Positions 15,872 through 26,297 of a stretch of 64,000 nt of DNA are shown here, one piece after another. The position numbers and the translations under genes are program-made. Each line of letters opens with the position of its first letter. The stretch's first letter is position 1. The notes beneath the pieces were generated by a model. The model worked only from the letters and a program-made list of their open reading frames with translations. It was not told the DNA's origin and made no database searches. This stretch comes from Cohnella caldifontis (lineage in GTDB: Bacteria > Bacillota > Bacilli > Paenibacillales > Paenibacillaceae), in assembly GCF_029360585.1 (NCBI RefSeq), contig NZ_JAQZSJ010000012.1, positions 84,187 through 148,186 of the forward strand, written 5' to 3'.

Positions 15872-16966
15872 TTATCCCTTCACGGCGCCGCCCATCAATC
15901 CGCGGACGAAGTACCGCTGCATGCCGAAGAATACGGCCAGCGGCATCAGCATCGACACGAACGCCGCCGCGGTCATGAGGTGCCAAGCGTCGCCGCGGGA
16001 ACCGGCCAGGTTGGCGATCCGCATCGACAGTACCTGCACGTCTTCTTGTCCGCCGAGGAAGATCAGCGAGACGAGGTAGTCGTTCCACACCCAGAGGAAC
16101 TGGAAAATGCAGATCGAAGCGATGGACGGAACCGCCAACGGCAGGATGAGCCGGGTGAAAATCGTGAAATTCGACGCTCCGTCCATGAAGGCGGACTCGA
16201 ACAGGTCTTTCGGCAACTGACTGATATACGAATACATGAAATAAGTGGCAAGCGGGAGGCCGAAGCCGGCGTGTACGATCCAGATGCCCAGGAACGTGCC
16301 GTTCAAGTGAAGCGCCGCGAAATCGTTCGACACCGGTATGAGGGCCACCTGGAGCGGAACGACCAGCAGCATGATCACGACGATGAACAGCGTTTTGCGC
16401 AGCGGGAACTTCAGCCACGCGAACGCGTAGGCGGCGAAGGTGGCGATCAGGATCGGAATGACCGTCGCCGGGATCGAAACGACGATCGTATTGAGGAACG
16501 CCCGCGACATGTTGCTGCCCTTCTCCGTCCGCTCGCTTCCGTCCGGCTGCTTCAGCACGTACGTTTTGCCGGTCAGTACGCCCGCGTAATTGTCCAAAGT
16601 AAAGTTTTTGCTCATCGTCCACCCCGGCTTCTGCACGTCGATCAGCCGGCCGCGCCGGTTTTCCCAAATCAGCGTGGAACCGTCCGGGGCTTTGACCCCG
16701 CTGCGCAGCTGCTCGTCCGTGTAGGTGTTGCCGTTTACTTCGATCGGCTGACGAAGATCGGTATCCTTAGGCAGCTGGATTCGGTCCTGCGTGACGTCCT
16801 CCCGATGTGGGATCACGGTCCACCAACCGGTTTTCAGGATGTCGCTGGCGGGGCGGAAGGACGAAATGAGCAGTCCGACCGTCGGAACGAGCCAGATGAG
16901 GCAAATGAAAGCCAGAATCGCGTTGACCAGCGTCTTCGAGCCGGTGCGGCGGGATTTTCTTCTCAT
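15872..16966 (-). CDS. Carbohydrate ABC transporter permease (AglG-like, MalG family)
   Basis: This 364-residue permease is longer than the usual ~280. An inserted domain of about 90 residues sits between transmembrane helices 1 and 2 (about 45-135; IQLPKDTDLRQPIEVNGNTY). The insert is typical of AglG-type alpha-glucoside permeases. Helices follow to the C-terminus (YFVRGLMGGAVKG). The EAA loop (LFESAFMDGASNFTIF) is present. It sits one base after its AglF-like partner and is the last gene of the operon, just before a strong terminator. Substrate assignment to alpha-glucosides is family-based. Confidence 0.88.
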   Translation of the reverse strand: MRRKSRRTGSKTLVNAILAFICLIWLVPTVGLLISSFRPASDILKTGWWTVIPHREDVTQDRIQLPKDTDLRQPIEVNGNTYTDEQLRSGVKAPDGSTLIWENRRGRLIDVQKPGWTMSKNFTLDNYAGVLTGKTYVLKQPDGSERTEKGSNMSRAFLNTIVVSIPATVIPILIATFAAYAFAWLKFPLRKTLFIVVIMLLVVPLQVALIPVSNDFAALHLNGTFLGIWIVHAGFGLPLATYFMYSYISQLPKDLFESAFMDGASNFTIFTRLILPLAVPSIASICIFQFLWVWNDYLVSLIFLGGQEDVQVLSMRIANLAGSRGDAWHLMTAAAFVSMLMPLAVFFGMQRYFVRGLMGGAVKG

Positions 16967-16967
16967 G

Positions 16968-18059
16968 TCAGATCTCCCCCTGTTTCCGGATCTGGCGCAG
17001 GTTGAACACGATCACGGGAATGACGGCGATCAGAAGGACGATCGCCAGCGTGGAACCGTAGCCGAAATTCTGGTACATGAAGAACTGGCGGTAGAACTGG
17101 GTCGCCACGACCTCGGTGTCGTATTGTCCGCCGGTCATGACCATGACGACGTCGAAAATTTTCAGCGTGAACACGATGATCGTGGTCGTGACGGACAACA
17201 AGGTTCCGGAAATAAACGGGATGATGATGCGGAAAAAGATGCGGATTTCGCCGGCTCCGTCCATGCGGGCCGCTTCGAGAATGTCCTCCGGCACCGTTTT
17301 CAGGGCGGCTGACAAAATCACCATGGCGAATCCGGTCTGCATCCAGATCAGGATGACGATCAGGAACAGGTTGTTCCAGGGCTGCGTCATGCTGGTCCAG
17401 GCCTGCGGCTCTCCGCCGAAGGCGACGACGATGGCGTTCAGCAAGCCGATCTGCTCATCGCCGGGTTGATAGTAGTAGATGAATTTCCAAATGACGCCGG
17501 CGGCGACGAACGATATCGCCATCGGCATGAACACGATCGCTTTGGCCAGCCGTTCGAAGCTGCTCCGGTCGGCCAGGACGGCAATCAGCAGTCCCAACAC
17601 GATGCACGCGGTGGCGCCGAAGACGACCCACAGCAGGTTGTTCCGAAGCGCGGTGAGCAGCAGGCGGTTGGTGAAAACGGCGGCATAGTTGGCAAATCCC
17701 ACGAACTTGCTGGAACCGGCGTCCTGAAAGCTCATGATGAGCGTGCGCACCGTCGGGACGAGCAGCAGCCAGCCGAGCAGGCCGATCGCGGGACCGATGA
17801 ACAGGAACGGCTGGATTCTCCGTTTCCACTTCTCCGGATACAGCTCGATCACCAAGTTCAGGGACCAATAAATCGTATATACGCCTCCGACTCCCCAGAG
17901 AATGGCAAGGATCGCGTGGAGGATCGGTTGAAGTTGGGCGTCGCGCAGCACGATGAAAATACCGGCGTGCAGGGCGGCGTTCAACAGGGGAACCAGGATC
18001 GACCAAAAAACGATTCCGGGTACGCTCCGTTTGGTTGCTGCGGCGGCAGATGTCGTCAT
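16968..18059 (-). CDS. Sugar ABC transporter permease (AglF-like, MalF family)
   Basis: This 363-residue permease has two extra N-terminal hydrophobic segments (VFWSILVPLLNAALHAGIFI and ILWGVGGVYTIYWSLNLVI) before the canonical core, as in AglF-type subunits. The EAA loop is LEAARMDGAGEIRIFFRII. It is encoded between the binding protein and the AglG-like permease, with only one base between the permeases. No ATPase is present in the operon. Confidence 0.88.
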   Translation of the reverse strand: MTTSAAAATKRSVPGIVFWSILVPLLNAALHAGIFIVLRDAQLQPILHAILAILWGVGGVYTIYWSLNLVIELYPEKWKRRIQPFLFIGPAIGLLGWLLLVPTVRTLIMSFQDAGSSKFVGFANYAAVFTNRLLLTALRNNLLWVVFGATACIVLGLLIAVLADRSSFERLAKAIVFMPMAISFVAAGVIWKFIYYYQPGDEQIGLLNAIVVAFGGEPQAWTSMTQPWNNLFLIVILIWMQTGFAMVILSAALKTVPEDILEAARMDGAGEIRIFFRIIIPFISGTLLSVTTTIIVFTLKIFDVVMVMTGGQYDTEVVATQFYRQFFMYQNFGYGSTLAIVLLIAVIPVIVFNLRQIRKQGEI

Positions 18060-18167
18060 CGGAATCTTCCTTTCTCCAATCGCTGCGGCTTCTTGGCCGT
18101 CGCGCCGGACGAAGGGCGCCGAAAACTCGGATACTTCAGCGCCCTCACGTTTCCTATTCGCGGCGGA

Positions 18168-19595
18168 TTACTTCTTCCAGCCCGCTTGGATTTCTTCCAT
18201 CGCTTTATCCAGGTCGACCGTTCCGCTGACGAAGTCGGTCATGCCTTTCCAGAACGTGCCCGCGCCGACCGCGCCCGGCATCAGGTCGGAACCGTCGAAG
18301 CGGAGCGCCGAAGCTTTCTGGATGAATTCGGCCATGCGGCGTTCGACGTCGGTCGTGTACCAGGACGGATCCGCGTCGTTCATCGGGGCGATGACGCCGC
18401 CGGATTGCACCCAGGTCTTGATGGACTCGCCCGTCGTGAAAAATTCCATGACGGCGCGGACTTCCGGACGGTCGTTGAACATCGCGTAAATGTCGCCGGA
18501 GACGAGAGCCGGAGTGCCGTATTGCGGATCGATCGAAGGCAGCGGGAACCAGTCGTAATCTTCGCCGGCTTTCAGGCCTTCCGGGAAGAAGCTCGTGATG
18601 AAGCCCGCTTGGCGATGCAGCCATGCCTTCGGCGGGTTGTCGAACAGCACCTTCGGCGCGTCGCCGAACGCCGTCGTGACGATGGACTTCCGTCCGCCGT
18701 ACACGGCTCCGTCCTTAAACCACAGGTCGGCCATTTTCTGCACGGCGTTTTTGACGATCGGATCGGTGAACGGAAGCTCGCCTTTCACCCATTTGTCGTA
18801 GTTTTCCGGAGTCGTCGTGCGCAGCATGATGTCCTCGATCCAGTCGGTCGCCGGCCAGCCGGTGGCGGCGCCGGATTCGATGCCGATCGACCAAGCCGGG
18901 TCGCCGTCTTTGGCGATCTGTTCGGTCAGCGCGAGCAGTTCGTCCCACGTCTGCGGCACTTTGTAGCCTGCCGCGTCGAATTCCTTCTTGTTGTACCAGA
19001 CCAGGCTCTTCACGCTGCTGCGGTTCCAGACGCCGGCCATGACTTTGCCGTTCGGACCGTCCATGGTCGCCATGTCCAGCCAACTCTTGTTGTAGTTCTT
19101 CTCCAGCTTCGCTTTATCCATGAAGGTGGTGACGTCGATGACTTTCCCCGCCTTGACGAGGCTGGCCAGCAAGCCCGGCTGCGGGAAGTCGGCGATATCC
19201 GGCGCGTTGCCTCCGTTCACGCGGACGGAGATCGTCGCTTCGAATTCCTTGGAGCCTTCGTAGGCGATATCGATGCCGGTTTTCGTTTCGAAGTCTTTGA
19301 TCGCTTCTTCGAATTTCACTTGGTCCACGTCGACGAACGGACCGGCCATCGTCACTTTCGTGCCTTTGAATTTGCCGGCGTAAGCGTCGGCGAGCGGACC
19401 GCCGTCCGCCGCGCTGGCGCTCGGAGACGCGCTAGGCGAATCGCTCGGGGATGCCGCCGGGGAGCTCGCGGGCGCCGGGGAGCTTGCGCTCGGGGACGCT
19501 TCCGTGTTGTCCTTCTTGCCGCCGCATGCCGCGAGCAGCATGGAGAACGCCATGACCAAAATGAGTCCAATCACGAATTTCTTTTGTCTGATCAA
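18168..19595 (-). CDS. Sugar ABC transporter substrate-binding lipoprotein (AglE-like)
   Basis: This binding protein has about 475 residues. The best start is the TTG at 19595, with AAGGGG nine bases upstream. It gives a classic lipoprotein signal (RQKKFVIGLILVMAFSMLLAAC). A Ser/Ala/Pro-rich linker follows, then an AglE-like mature domain (PDIADFPQPGLLASLV, GWPATDWIEDIMLRTTTPE, FPEGLKAGEDYDWFPLPS). It is the first gene of the AglEFG-like operon. The LacI-type regulator that should control it is a decayed remnant directly upstream (19730-20100), so control of this operon may now differ. Confidence 0.9.
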   Translation of the reverse strand: MIRQKKFVIGLILVMAFSMLLAACGGKKDNTEASPSASSPAPASSPAASPSDSPSASPSASAADGGPLADAYAGKFKGTKVTMAGPFVDVDQVKFEEAIKDFETKTGIDIAYEGSKEFEATISVRVNGGNAPDIADFPQPGLLASLVKAGKVIDVTTFMDKAKLEKNYNKSWLDMATMDGPNGKVMAGVWNRSSVKSLVWYNKKEFDAAGYKVPQTWDELLALTEQIAKDGDPAWSIGIESGAATGWPATDWIEDIMLRTTTPENYDKWVKGELPFTDPIVKNAVQKMADLWFKDGAVYGGRKSIVTTAFGDAPKVLFDNPPKAWLHRQAGFITSFFPEGLKAGEDYDWFPLPSIDPQYGTPALVSGDIYAMFNDRPEVRAVMEFFTTGESIKTWVQSGGVIAPMNDADPSWYTTDVERRMAEFIQKASALRFDGSDLMPGAVGAGTFWKGMTDFVSGTVDLDKAMEEIQAGWKK

Positions 19596-19729
19596 TCGAC
19601 TCAGCCCCTTTATGGGAATAATAAAGTGATGCTGCGGCCTTTCCGTTTCAAGGCCCCTTGTGCCTGCCGTCAGTCGCATGCGAATGGTTTCGGGAAATCG
19701 GATGTCCCTGCCCCACCTCCTTATAGAGT

Positions 19730-20100
19730 TCATGGGTCGTCCGCGATCGTGAAAGGCCTTTCAACCTCAAGCATAAGGACCGGATCTTCCAGCCCGCTGA
19801 TGCGGCGTGCAGCTTGTCGACCGCCCGGGTGCCGATCTTGTACAAACCCGATCGCGAGTTCGTCGGACGTCGTGAAGACGGCGGTTAAGCCGAAGCACTG
19901 GGCGAACAGCTCCGCCGCGGCCTCGTACGGATCGTACATCCATCCGTCCATGAACACGATATGCTCCCGCGCGTATTCCGATTCATATTCTCGCAGCGTG
20001 CGAAGGTAGCCGCGATATCGGGTTTGTCCGGCGATGCTGTCGGTCAAACCGAGCCCGATGTATCCGATGCGTCGATGGCCGAAACAAGACTGTCAAGCCC
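19730..20100 (-). pseudogene. Remnant of a LacI-family transcriptional regulator
   Basis: Minus-strand coding sequence contains the LacI effector-domain motifs FGHRRIGYIGLGLTDS, GQTRYRGYLRTL and GLTAVFTTSDELAIGFVQ. The N-terminal DNA-binding domain is absent, and a stop lies three codons upstream of FGHRR. After GFVQ, roughly 40 family residues are missing. KIGTRAVDKLHA then appears in one frame and ISGLEDPVLMLEVERPF in another, so there is also a frameshift. The fragment lies between the AglE-like gene and the 3' end of the dehydrogenase gene. It is very likely the dead regulator of the sugar operon. Confidence 0.8.
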
Positions 20101-20125
20101 AATCTTTCTCGGCTTGTCCGAAAAG

Positions 20126-21367
20126 CTATCCGTTTCGGATTCTGAATATGCCGCCGTCCTGCGCGCATACGTAAATTTCCCCGTCGGAGCCGGCTCCGAA
20201 AGAAGTGATCTGCAGACCCGATTCCGCAAGCACCCGATGGGAAGCGGTTCCGTCTCCCTTGAGGCGCAGCCCCCATATCGTTCCGAACGCATAATCCGCG
20301 AAGACGTACCAGCCTTTCAGCTCAGGAATGGACGAGCCCCTGTAGACGTATCCTCCCGTGACGGAGACCCCGTCTTCACGGCCGTATTGGTGGATCGGCG
20401 GAATCAGGCCGTCCGACGGACAGCCCTCGGCCGGCTTGTAGCAGTCCAGGCCTTCGCGTACGTTCCAGCCGTAGTTGCCGCCCTTCTCGACGAGGTTGAT
20501 TTCCTCCCATCGGTCCTGCCCGACATCCGCCGCCCACAGCCGTCCGGTCGCCGGATCGAAGCTGAACCGCCATGGGTTCCGCAGGCCGTATGCGTATACC
20601 TCGGGAGCCCCGCCTCCTCCGGCGAACGGATTGTCCCCGGGGATGGAATAGGCGAGTTCCCCGTCCGTGCGGTCGACGTCGATGCGGAGGATTTTGCCCA
20701 GCAGCGAGTGCTTGTCTTGCCCGTTGCCTTGCGGGTCTCCCGCGCCTCCGCCGTCGCCCGTCGCGATATACAGCATACCGTCCGGTCCGAAGGCGAGCTG
20801 GCCTCCGTTGTGGTTGGCACGCGGCTGGCGGAACGTCAGGATCACCTTCTCGCTGGAAGGATCTAACCGATCGGAAGCGGACGGATCCGCGGCGAAACGC
20901 GAAACGACCGTATGCGTCTTCGTCGTGTAATTCACGTACGCTTCGCCGGGACGGGAGGGATGGAACGCCAAACCGAGCAGCCCTTGTTCGTTGCCGTCGT
21001 CGCTCACGCGGTCCGTAATGTCCAGCACAGCCTCCGGCGTCGCCTCCCGGCTGCTCGGATCGAGAAGGCGGATCCGGCCCGCCTGTTCCACGACGTAAAG
21101 GACATCCGGACGGTCGAAGCGTCTCTCTAGTCCCGTCGGCCGGTCGTACGTTCCCTTAGGCGCGATCTCCTCCAGCCGGATGAGAACCGGCACGGCCGAA
21201 TCGTCGGAAACGGCGGAGGCCGAAGAGACCGGATCGTCGGAGGCGGTCGAGGCCGAGACGCCCGGATCGTCGGGCACAGCCGAGGCCGACGTACCGCCGT
21301 TCCGATCCGAATCGCAAGCCGGCGCGAATGCCAGCAGCAACGCAACCGCCAAAAACCGTTTTTTCAT
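20126..21367 (-). CDS. PQQ-dependent sugar dehydrogenase-type lipoprotein (GSDH fold)
   Basis: This protein of about 413 residues starts MKKRFLAVALLLAFAPAC, a lipoprotein signal. A TTG three codons upstream with AAAGGCGG spacing is an alternative start. A low-complexity Ser/Ala/Asp linker follows (three SASAVSDDP-like repeats). The beta-propeller then carries typical motifs: RPTGLERRFDRPDVLYVVEQ, GNEQGLLGLAFHP, NHNGGQLAFGPDGMLYIATGDGG, YGLRNPWRFSFDP and GGNYGWNVREG. Family members oxidise aldose sugars, some with PQQ, and many of unknown substrate. It would act on the outer face of the membrane. No PQQ synthesis genes are in the window. Confidence 0.88.
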   Translation of the reverse strand: MKKRFLAVALLLAFAPACDSDRNGGTSASAVPDDPGVSASTASDDPVSSASAVSDDSAVPVLIRLEEIAPKGTYDRPTGLERRFDRPDVLYVVEQAGRIRLLDPSSREATPEAVLDITDRVSDDGNEQGLLGLAFHPSRPGEAYVNYTTKTHTVVSRFAADPSASDRLDPSSEKVILTFRQPRANHNGGQLAFGPDGMLYIATGDGGGAGDPQGNGQDKHSLLGKILRIDVDRTDGELAYSIPGDNPFAGGGGAPEVYAYGLRNPWRFSFDPATGRLWAADVGQDRWEEINLVEKGGNYGWNVREGLDCYKPAEGCPSDGLIPPIHQYGREDGVSVTGGYVYRGSSIPELKGWYVFADYAFGTIWGLRLKGDGTASHRVLAESGLQITSFGAGSDGEIYVCAQDGGIFRIRNG

Positions 21368-21472
21368 CCCGATCAATCCGATCGCCGCCTTTCGGTTTTG
21401 AAATGGAATCTTCTTCCATTCTCTCACATTTGGGGCCTTTATGCACCCTAGGTACGCCCCCAATCCTTTCGG

Positions 21473-21502
21473 CAAAAAAAAGCACCCCGAATGACGGGGT
21501 GC
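21473..21502 (-). terminator. Terminator after the Cadherin-like gene
   Basis: Stem GCACCCCG/CGGGGTGC (21482-21489, 21495-21502) with seven T's following on the minus strand. Confidence 0.85.
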
Positions 21503-21583
21503 ACATCGTGCAATTTCTCATAGTCCACTTGTTCACACACGTAAAAAAGCGCTCCCGCCGTGTTCCCGCGAGAGCGCCCATGA

Positions 21584-23284
21584 TCAGCTTGTGCTTGCTT
21601 TCGTAACGTAGAACGTATACGTCTGTTCAATCGTGCCGTCCTGGGATTTAGCGGTAATCGTCAGTTCCGTTGTCGTGCCGGTCAGAATCCCGGAATTGGA
21701 GAGACCTGTATTCGTGCAACCCGGCACTGGACCCCAGCCAGCCGTGAGTTGGCTTTTTGTCGTGTCAATCGTAACATGGTAAACATAGACGTCAGGATCG
21801 AGTCCCGTCCATCCTGATACGATCTTCTGATTCGGCGTCTGGCTAATTTGAAAGTTAAGCGAAGGTTTGCGTTTCACCGTTAACGTATACGTCTGGGTCG
21901 TGACTCCATATTTGGCCGTAACGACGATCGAGATCGTATTCGTTCCGGGGTTGATCGGGAGGGAGATCGTACCCCCACTAGCCACATGCGTCCCGTTCAC
22001 CTTAATGGTCGCATGGGATCCGCTCGCCACCGGCGTGAGCTTGACGGTGTCCACCGTATAGTTCACGGCGTACACGGCAGCCGCGACCGTATAGTCGGTT
22101 GTAGCGGGATCGATTGTCTGCGCGAGCGGAATCGGATTCGATTTGTCATCGGTAAACGTAAATCCGATTAACGCCGCATCCGTCTCCAGCTCTTCTCTCG
22201 TGAACGCGACCCGATAGGTGCGGGTTGCCGTTCCGTCTTCCGAAGTGACTGCCGTTTCGACGACCGTCTCCGCGCCGCGGTCAGAAGGATCGGTTCCGAC
22301 TGGCCCCCTCCAGCGACCGTAGCGCCGTTGGGAAAGCACCGCATGCGTCTGGCTTGCTTGGGGACGAACGCGAATCCTCCAGATATCATGAGGAACGGAC
22401 ACCGTGTAATCGGTGATGCCTGATTCAAACGTCGGGGCAAAGGCGATTTCGGCACCGTTCGGGTCCAGCAGCTTGAGGTCGCTCAGCGCGGCTTCGTTCG
22501 AACCCCTGTGCACGTTCAGTTGGTACGTTTTCGTCGCTCCGTTCATGGCCTGCACTACGATCGTGAAGATATTGTCCCCCGGTTCGAGCGATTCGGTCCC
22601 CGTTCCGGAGACGACCGTCGCGCCGTCCACGGGTTCCGCCGTCAATACGGCCGTCTCCACTTCGTAGTTCACTTCGACTCTGTAGGAAGTGACGGACGGC
22701 GTGAAAGACGGGATGCTTGCTCCGTTCACGGCGATGCCGGCGAGCGCGGCGTTCGTCGAAGGCGCTCGCGTCACCTTCACCTTGTAGGTCCGCTTGGTCG
22801 CGCCATCCTCCGCGGTGACTTGAACCGCCAGCTCCGTGGTCGATATTGCAGGGAGCGCGATCGCGTCGCTCGCCGTTCCGCTCGCCGTATGGGCGCCGTT
22901 TACGAGGATCGACGCCCTGGCGTGCTTGGCGGTCGGCACGACTCGAACGATCGAAACTTCGTATGGAACGGTGACGTCGTAGTTCAGCGTTTCCGCATCG
23001 AAACCGGCCAAGGGAATCGCCTCGTCCCGCACGCCGTCCTCTAGCGATAGCCCGCTGAGTCCCGCCTCGCGGGAACGGGATTCCGAAGCGTTCGTCGGCG
23101 AAGTTGAAGGAGCCGGAGCGGGGGTTGATTCCGTCAGCTTCTGCTTATTGTCCGCAAACCGCTCGCGTTCCGCCTGCGATAGATGCTCCAAATACGCCTT
23201 TTCCGCCTGTTCCTGCGCCTTCCGGATTGCTTCCCGGTTGGCTTGTCCCTTCTCCGATTCCCGCTTCTTCAGCTCATCCAGCAA
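21584..23284 (-). CDS. 5'-truncated coiled-coil / Cadherin-like beta-sandwich repeat protein (probable pseudogene)
   Basis: The open frame encodes about 566 residues. It has a charged coiled-coil start (LKKRESEKGQANREAIRKAQ), a Pro/Ser linker, then about five beta-sandwich repeats of ~90 residues. Each repeat has a Y-x-V-x-V/TxRTYKVKVTRA-like end, as in Cadherin-like (Pfam PF12733-type) surface domains. No signal peptide is present, although these domains act outside the cell. The coiled coil continues upstream in frame to about 23360 without a start codon. It then resumes in another frame (AIEQRALREKAEM) that meets a stop at 23401-23403. The gene therefore has a frameshift and has lost its 5' end. 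The TTG at 23284 is only a nominal start. Confidence 0.65.
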   Translation of the reverse strand: MLDELKKRESEKGQANREAIRKAQEQAEKAYLEHLSQAERERFADNKQKLTESTPAPAPSTSPTNASESRSREAGLSGLSLEDGVRDEAIPLAGFDAETLNYDVTVPYEVSIVRVVPTAKHARASILVNGAHTASGTASDAIALPAISTTELAVQVTAEDGATKRTYKVKVTRAPSTNAALAGIAVNGASIPSFTPSVTSYRVEVNYEVETAVLTAEPVDGATVVSGTGTESLEPGDNIFTIVVQAMNGATKTYQLNVHRGSNEAALSDLKLLDPNGAEIAFAPTFESGITDYTVSVPHDIWRIRVRPQASQTHAVLSQRRYGRWRGPVGTDPSDRGAETVVETAVTSEDGTATRTYRVAFTREELETDAALIGFTFTDDKSNPIPLAQTIDPATTDYTVAAAVYAVNYTVDTVKLTPVASGSHATIKVNGTHVASGGTISLPINPGTNTISIVVTAKYGVTTQTYTLTVKRKPSLNFQISQTPNQKIVSGWTGLDPDVYVYHVTIDTTKSQLTAGWGPVPGCTNTGLSNSGILTGTTTELTITAKSQDGTIEQTYTFYVTKASTS

Positions 23285-23603
23285 TGCCGCGTTCCGCTGA
23301 CGCTCCGCTTCCTCCGCCTGTCGAAGCTTCTCTTCCTCCTGGCGGGCATTTCGGCCTTTTCCCGGAGCGCCCGTTGCTCAATCGCTTGCGAATCGGTCAA
23401 CTAATTGGGGTCACTCCCGTCCAAAATCGCGCTGTATCGCATTAAAGCGCAATTGCTTTGAACCGTAACCCGATTTTAACCGGTTACAGCGTGGGATTGG
23501 TGTGCCACTCCTTCGTCCATCCGTTCGAACTCCAAATTTTGCGCCTACAACCCGCTTACCCCTGCATAACATGGCGATCGCACGTCAATAGATCAGTCGT
23601 AGT

Positions 23604-23631
23604 AAAAAAAGCACCTCGATTGGCGAGGTGC
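23604..23631 (-). terminator. Terminator of the acid-sugar catabolic operon
   Basis: Stem GCACCTCG/CGAGGTGC (23611-23618, 23624-23631) followed by a seven-T run on the minus strand, after the YhcH stop. The ~200 bp upstream to 23403 shows no gene. Confidence 0.85.
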
Positions 23632-23658
23632 AATTCGCTTTACCCAATATGTTCTTTC

Positions 23659-25231
<1,573 letters not shown>

Positions 25232-25260
25232 GTTGTTCCCCTCCCGCTTGATATCTTCGG

Positions 25261-25305
25261 ACTTCGGTTGTTCGGACTTCGGTTGTTCGGACTTCGGTTG
25301 TTCGG
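25261..25305. repeat. 15-bp direct repeat, three exact copies
   Basis: ACTTCGGTTGTTCGG occurs three times head to tail, followed by a degenerate fourth copy to about 25321. It fills the gap between the aldolase stop and the ribosome site of the BNR gene. Confidence 0.9.
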
Positions 25306-25353
25306 AATATCGGCTGTTCGGATAACGGCTCTTGGCTCTTGCGGCTCCGCCGC

Positions 25354-26265
25354 TTACGAATCCGCGAGCAATCCCTTCCGCTTGTAATTCTCGACCATCT
25401 GCCGAACCTCTTGGTCGGCCGCGGGCGTGAGCGGAGCCACCGGACGTCTCGCCGGTCCCGCTTCCACGCCGATGTAATTCAGCACCGCCTTCAGGACGGA
25501 AGGCAGCGTGCCAAGACCGAAGGCGCTCCGCAAGTCGCGGAGAACCCGTTGGGCTTCCTCCGCCTCGGCGAAACGGCCCGCTTTCCAAAACTCGTAAATG
25601 GACGCCACCGCTTCGGGGAACACGTTCGCCGTGGCGGCGATCGCGCCCTTGCCTCCGGCCATCAGGGTCGGCAGGATCAGGGAATCCGTGCCGGCGAGCA
25701 CGGAGAACGTGTCCGGCGTCTGGTCGATATACTGCAGGATGTTGTCGAAGCTGCCGCTGCTGTCCTTGATCCCGACGATGTTCGGCACCTTCGCCAGCTG
25801 GCCGACCGTTTTGGGCGCCAGCGCGTTCCCCGTCCGGGCCGGGATGTTGTACAGGATCACCGGGATGGACACGGAGGCGGCGACCGTCTCGAAATGGGCG
25901 ATCAGCTCCGGCTGCGTATAGGAGAGAAAATACGGCGTAATGACCGACAGCGCGTCGACGCCGGCTTTCTCCAGCCGTACGGCCAAAGCCTCGGTTTCCG
26001 CGGTGCCCGCGCACCCCGCCCCGGCGTACACCGGCACCTTGCCCCCGGCTTCCTCGACGATGATTTCCGCGATGCGGATCTTCTCCTCGAACGAGAGGTT
26101 GAAAAACTCGCCGTTCGTCCCCAGGCAGAACAGGCCGTGAACGCCCGCCGCGACCAACCGCCGCGTCATGGCCCGCAGCGCGGGCTCGTTTAGTTCCTCC
26201 CGCTCGTTAAACGGCGTCACCATGGCGGGAATGATGCCGGTGGACAGCTCGATTGGATTCGTCAT
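25354..26265 (-). CDS. Dihydrodipicolinate synthase / N-acetylneuraminate lyase family aldolase
   Basis: This 303-residue TIM-barrel class I aldolase makes or breaks a C-C bond to pyruvate. The substrate-carboxylate loop GTNGEF is at about 49-54, the catalytic Tyr at about 139 in YNIPARTGNAL and the Schiff-base Lys at about 167 in GIKDSSG. The genomic setting (YhcH, BNR proteins, acid-sugar kinase, no lysine genes) argues for a catabolic aldolase acting on a sialic-acid-like or 2-keto-3-deoxy sugar acid rather than DapA. No NanE or NanK is present, so simple sialic acid degradation is incomplete here. Confidence 0.92.
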   Translation of the reverse strand: MTNPIELSTGIIPAMVTPFNEREELNEPALRAMTRRLVAAGVHGLFCLGTNGEFFNLSFEEKIRIAEIIVEEAGGKVPVYAGAGCAGTAETEALAVRLEKAGVDALSVITPYFLSYTQPELIAHFETVAASVSIPVILYNIPARTGNALAPKTVGQLAKVPNIVGIKDSSGSFDNILQYIDQTPDTFSVLAGTDSLILPTLMAGGKGAIAATANVFPEAVASIYEFWKAGRFAEAEEAQRVLRDLRSAFGLGTLPSVLKAVLNYIGVEAGPARRPVAPLTPAADQEVRQMVENYKRKGLLADS

Positions 26266-26297
26266 GTTCGTCTTCCTTTCTCCACTCTCAGGTCAGG

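Noticed and set aside
17466..20009. Plus-strand open frame of about 850 codons opposite the AglEF-like genes
   Set aside because: Shadow of GC-rich minus-strand genes, and it runs through the LacI remnant and intergenic DNA.
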